Source of the DNA: Chlamydia trachomatis
Lineage (GTDB): Bacteria; Chlamydiota; Chlamydiia; Chlamydiales; JAAKFR01
Length of the DNA stretch: 13,651 bases
NCBI GenBank assembly: GCA_945861315.1
Contig: CAMAUB010000019.1
Location: forward strand, 1 to 13,651
Direction of reading: 5' to 3'
In this document: one piece after another, positions 12,579-13,651 of the stretch
Layout: each line of letters begins with the position of its first letter
Position numbering within the stretch: the stretch's first letter is position 1
Translations under genes and position numbers: made by a program
The notes under the pieces: generated by a model
What the model was told of the DNA's origin: nothing
Database searches by the model: none
Seen by the model: the letters and a program-made list of their open reading frames with translations, nothing else

Positions 12579-12749
12579 CTTAGGGCTCGTAAAACAATAA
12601 CATAGATGACTGGACTAGTGCGGAAGCTCCCGCGATTGAACGATCAAAATGGGGTTCGTATGAGGTCAATACTAACCTCATTTCGATCGTTCAATCCAGG
12701 GGTTTTGGTGCCGTCCAGTCATCCATGTTATTGTTTTACGGGCCCTTAG
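12579..12749. repeat. Large imperfect palindrome E3
   Basis: The 171-base element is near-symmetrical. CTTAGGGCTCG at the left pairs with the right end at 12739-12749. The outer arms, about 35 bases (GTAAAACAATAACATAGATG on the left), differ at only a few positions. Each arm then carries the GC-rich core: plus strand 12618-12645 (GCTCCCGCGATTGAACGATC) and minus strand 12685-12712 (AACCCCTGGATTGAACGATC). An inner arm with ATGGGGTT / AACCTCAT follows around a short centre. Architecture (outer arm, core, inner arm, centre) is the same as E1, but outer and inner arm sequences are different. It has no coding potential and starts right after the rpsI terminator T-tract. Confidence 0.88.
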
Positions 12750-12818
12750 AAACTCAGCTTCATAAAATATTTCTTATTTTTTTAAAAAAAGTCTGACGAT
12801 TTACAAAGTATTAATAAT

Positions 12819-13517
12819 ATGATAAACTTGTTACTTAATAACCCGAATTACTTAATAACCCGAAACTCGGTGGGTGGTATGGTTTATACATCAAATAGTC
12901 ACGAGATTTATGCAAGAAAAGGACACTATCACAGCCCTCGCCAAGAAAATGCGTGTGCTAATGACGGCTCACTCATCACACTACTTGCAATCGCCACAGT
13001 TGCTATGGTTGCCGTTACTTCAGCAGCGTACTTCGGAGTCTTTGCAGTTAACTCGGCAAGCCTAATAGGATGCTACATTGAAACAAGTGTTATTGGCTTA
13101 GCTTTGATTGTTGCTATTGCCTCACGTTGCATCGAAGCTTCTAAACATCAAGCTGATCCTAATACTAGACCTCTTTCCAGCTATGATGATATGTACGAAG
13201 GAATGGTCAAAGATTATAGTGATTCCTCTGCTTCCCCTACTAGAACTCTTATCCGTAATTATGATATGAGTGTAACAATTACGTCAGAAGATGGAAGAAC
13301 AATTAATATACCGTACGTAGAAGGAATGGTCGAAGATTATAATTATTCCCCCTTTACACACTGCATAGTGTGCGATAGGGGTAAGTTTATGCACGTGATC
13401 CGCCTAAGTGAAGATAAAAAGATAATGAAGTATAGGGTTGAGACATCGCCTAATTTTGAGTTACTATTTTCAAATAGGGACAATTTTCAACTTCCGTCTC
13501 TAGTTTATACTAATTGA
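12819..13517 (+). CDS. Inc-like membrane protein with bilobed hydrophobic hairpin
   Basis: I do not recognise a named family for this 232-residue protein. Residues 51-72 (LITLLAIATVAMVAVTSAAY) and 80-102 (ASLIGCYIETSVIGLALIVA) form two adjacent membrane helices joined by a very short turn, the bilobed hydrophobic domain typical of chlamydial inclusion membrane proteins. Both flanks would then face the same side, with about 130 residues after the hairpin. The C-terminal part contains an internal repeat: EGMVKDYSDS at 127-136 and EGMVEDYNYS at 168-177. No Sec signal precedes the hairpin, which fits type III export as in Inc proteins, but that is inference. The start is uncertain: the ATG at 12819 lacks a Shine-Dalgarno and has a frame-shifting duplication just after it. 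The in-frame ATG at 12879 (212 residues), with GGTGG close upstream, is a good alternative. It is a single gene between palindromes E3 and E4. Confidence 0.68.
   Translation: MINLLLNNPNYLITRNSVGGMVYTSNSHEIYARKGHYHSPRQENACANDGSLITLLAIATVAMVAVTSAAYFGVFAVNSASLIGCYIETSVIGLALIVAIASRCIEASKHQADPNTRPLSSYDDMYEGMVKDYSDSSASPTRTLIRNYDMSVTITSEDGRTINIPYVEGMVEDYNYSPFTHCIVCDRGKFMHVIRLSEDKKIMKYRVETSPNFELLFSNRDNFQLPSLVYTN
12831..12864 (+). repeat. 17-bp tandem duplication
   Basis: TTACTTAATAACCCGAA occurs twice in direct succession (12831-12847 and 12848-12864) with no mismatch. It falls within the first codons of the Inc-like reading frame if the ATG at 12819 is used. Because 17 is not a multiple of three, the two copies are read in different frames. 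Consistent with a recent slippage event, or the repeat lies in an untranslated leader. Confidence 0.9.
13197..13341 (+). repeat. Internal coding repeat in the Inc-like gene
   Basis: GAAGGAATGGTCAAAGATTA at 13197-13216 (plus TA) recurs at 13320-13341 with one change (GTCAAAG to GTCGAAG), so 21 of 22 bases match. Both copies are in the same reading frame and encode EGMV(K/E)DY followed by Ser/Pro-rich residues. Near identity at DNA level indicates recent internal duplication or a constraint on the motif. Confidence 0.85.
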
Positions 13518-13524
13518 AAAAAAT

Positions 13525-13651
13525 AAGTTGACAAACTCATGCCATCTCGCACAGCATCTTTGAACAACCCTTTCTCGCTCATATTTAATAATATGAGCTT
13601 CGAAATGCTTGATCAAATCTACTGCACGGTCTGGCATGATTTTATGAACTT
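13525..13651. repeat. Large imperfect palindrome E4, reaches window edge
   Basis: Starting at 13525, AAGTT-(2-3 bases)-AAACTCATGCCA reads again on the opposite strand from the window end as AAGTT-(3)-AAATCATGCCA. Further matches continue inward: CG..CAG, TTTGA.CAA, TTTC and GCTCATATTA. The centre is near 13588. Arms are about 60 bases and more diverged than in E1 to E3, and no clear copy of the GC-rich core is present. Both strands are open for 37-49 codons through it, as expected of a palindrome with mirrored sequence. It begins 8 bases after the Inc-like stop codon. Its right end may lie beyond the window. Confidence 0.72.

Noticed and set aside
12579..12749. E3 and the other palindromes as integron attC sites.
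   Set aside because: The conserved GTTRRRY and RYYYAAC boxes at the ends are not present, and there is no cassette array or integrase in the window.
13500..13651. Minus-strand partial reading frame of 49 codons entering from the right edge, and a plus frame starting at 13540.
   Set aside because: Both are explained by palindrome E4, whose mirrored arms give similar peptides on the two strands. Neither has a Shine-Dalgarno or recognisable homology.

Overview
The window reads as a piece of a Chlamydiota chromosome, most likely from an environmental (amoeba- or arthropod-associated) lineage rather than from Chlamydia itself. Three things support this. A DnaA gene sits directly beside an unusually long YidC. 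A Pkn1-type protein (kinase-like domain fused to a formylglycine-generating-enzyme-like domain) sits directly upstream of NAD-dependent DNA ligase; I recall both pairings from Chlamydia genomes. Finally, a small protein at the right end has the two-helix hydrophobic hairpin typical of inclusion membrane (Inc) proteins. The species cannot be named from the sequence alone.

Layout, left to right. Positions 1-130 hold a large imperfect palindrome (called E1 here). Next come dnaA and yidC on the minus strand (277-1617 and 1656-4034). A 68-base divergent region with a TTGACA box and a TTCGAA inverted repeat follows. A tight plus-strand operon of three overlapping genes comes next: an exported TPR protein (4103-4939), a Pkn1-like kinase/FGE fusion (4936-7011) and ligA (6974-8980). 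Convergent to ligA lie an unrecognised membrane protein (8964-9701) and miaB (9732-11033), both minus strand. A small HemJ/CopD-like membrane protein (11079-11495) is divergent from miaB. Its stop codon touches a perfect 93-base hairpin sequence (E2), which is followed by a strong sigma70-type promoter and the rplM-rpsI ribosomal operon (11660-12501) with a clear intrinsic terminator. A third large palindrome (E3, 12579-12749) follows, then the Inc-like gene (12819-13517), then a fourth palindrome (E4) running to the window edge.

The housekeeping genes cover replication initiation (DnaA), DNA joining (LigA), membrane protein insertion (YidC), tRNA modification (MiaB) and translation (L13, S9). 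The accessory interest lies in two places. First, there are four long palindromes in about 13.6 kb, all in gaps between genes or after them; three share a GC-rich core (about AAAGCCCCGSGGTTTAATG) inside otherwise unrelated arms, which suggests an undescribed dispersed element family. Second, the Pkn1-like protein has lost the catalytic aspartate of its HRD motif and one of the two FGE cysteines, so it looks like a fusion of two catalytically dead domains. No tRNA, rRNA, CRISPR array or recognisable transposase gene was seen.
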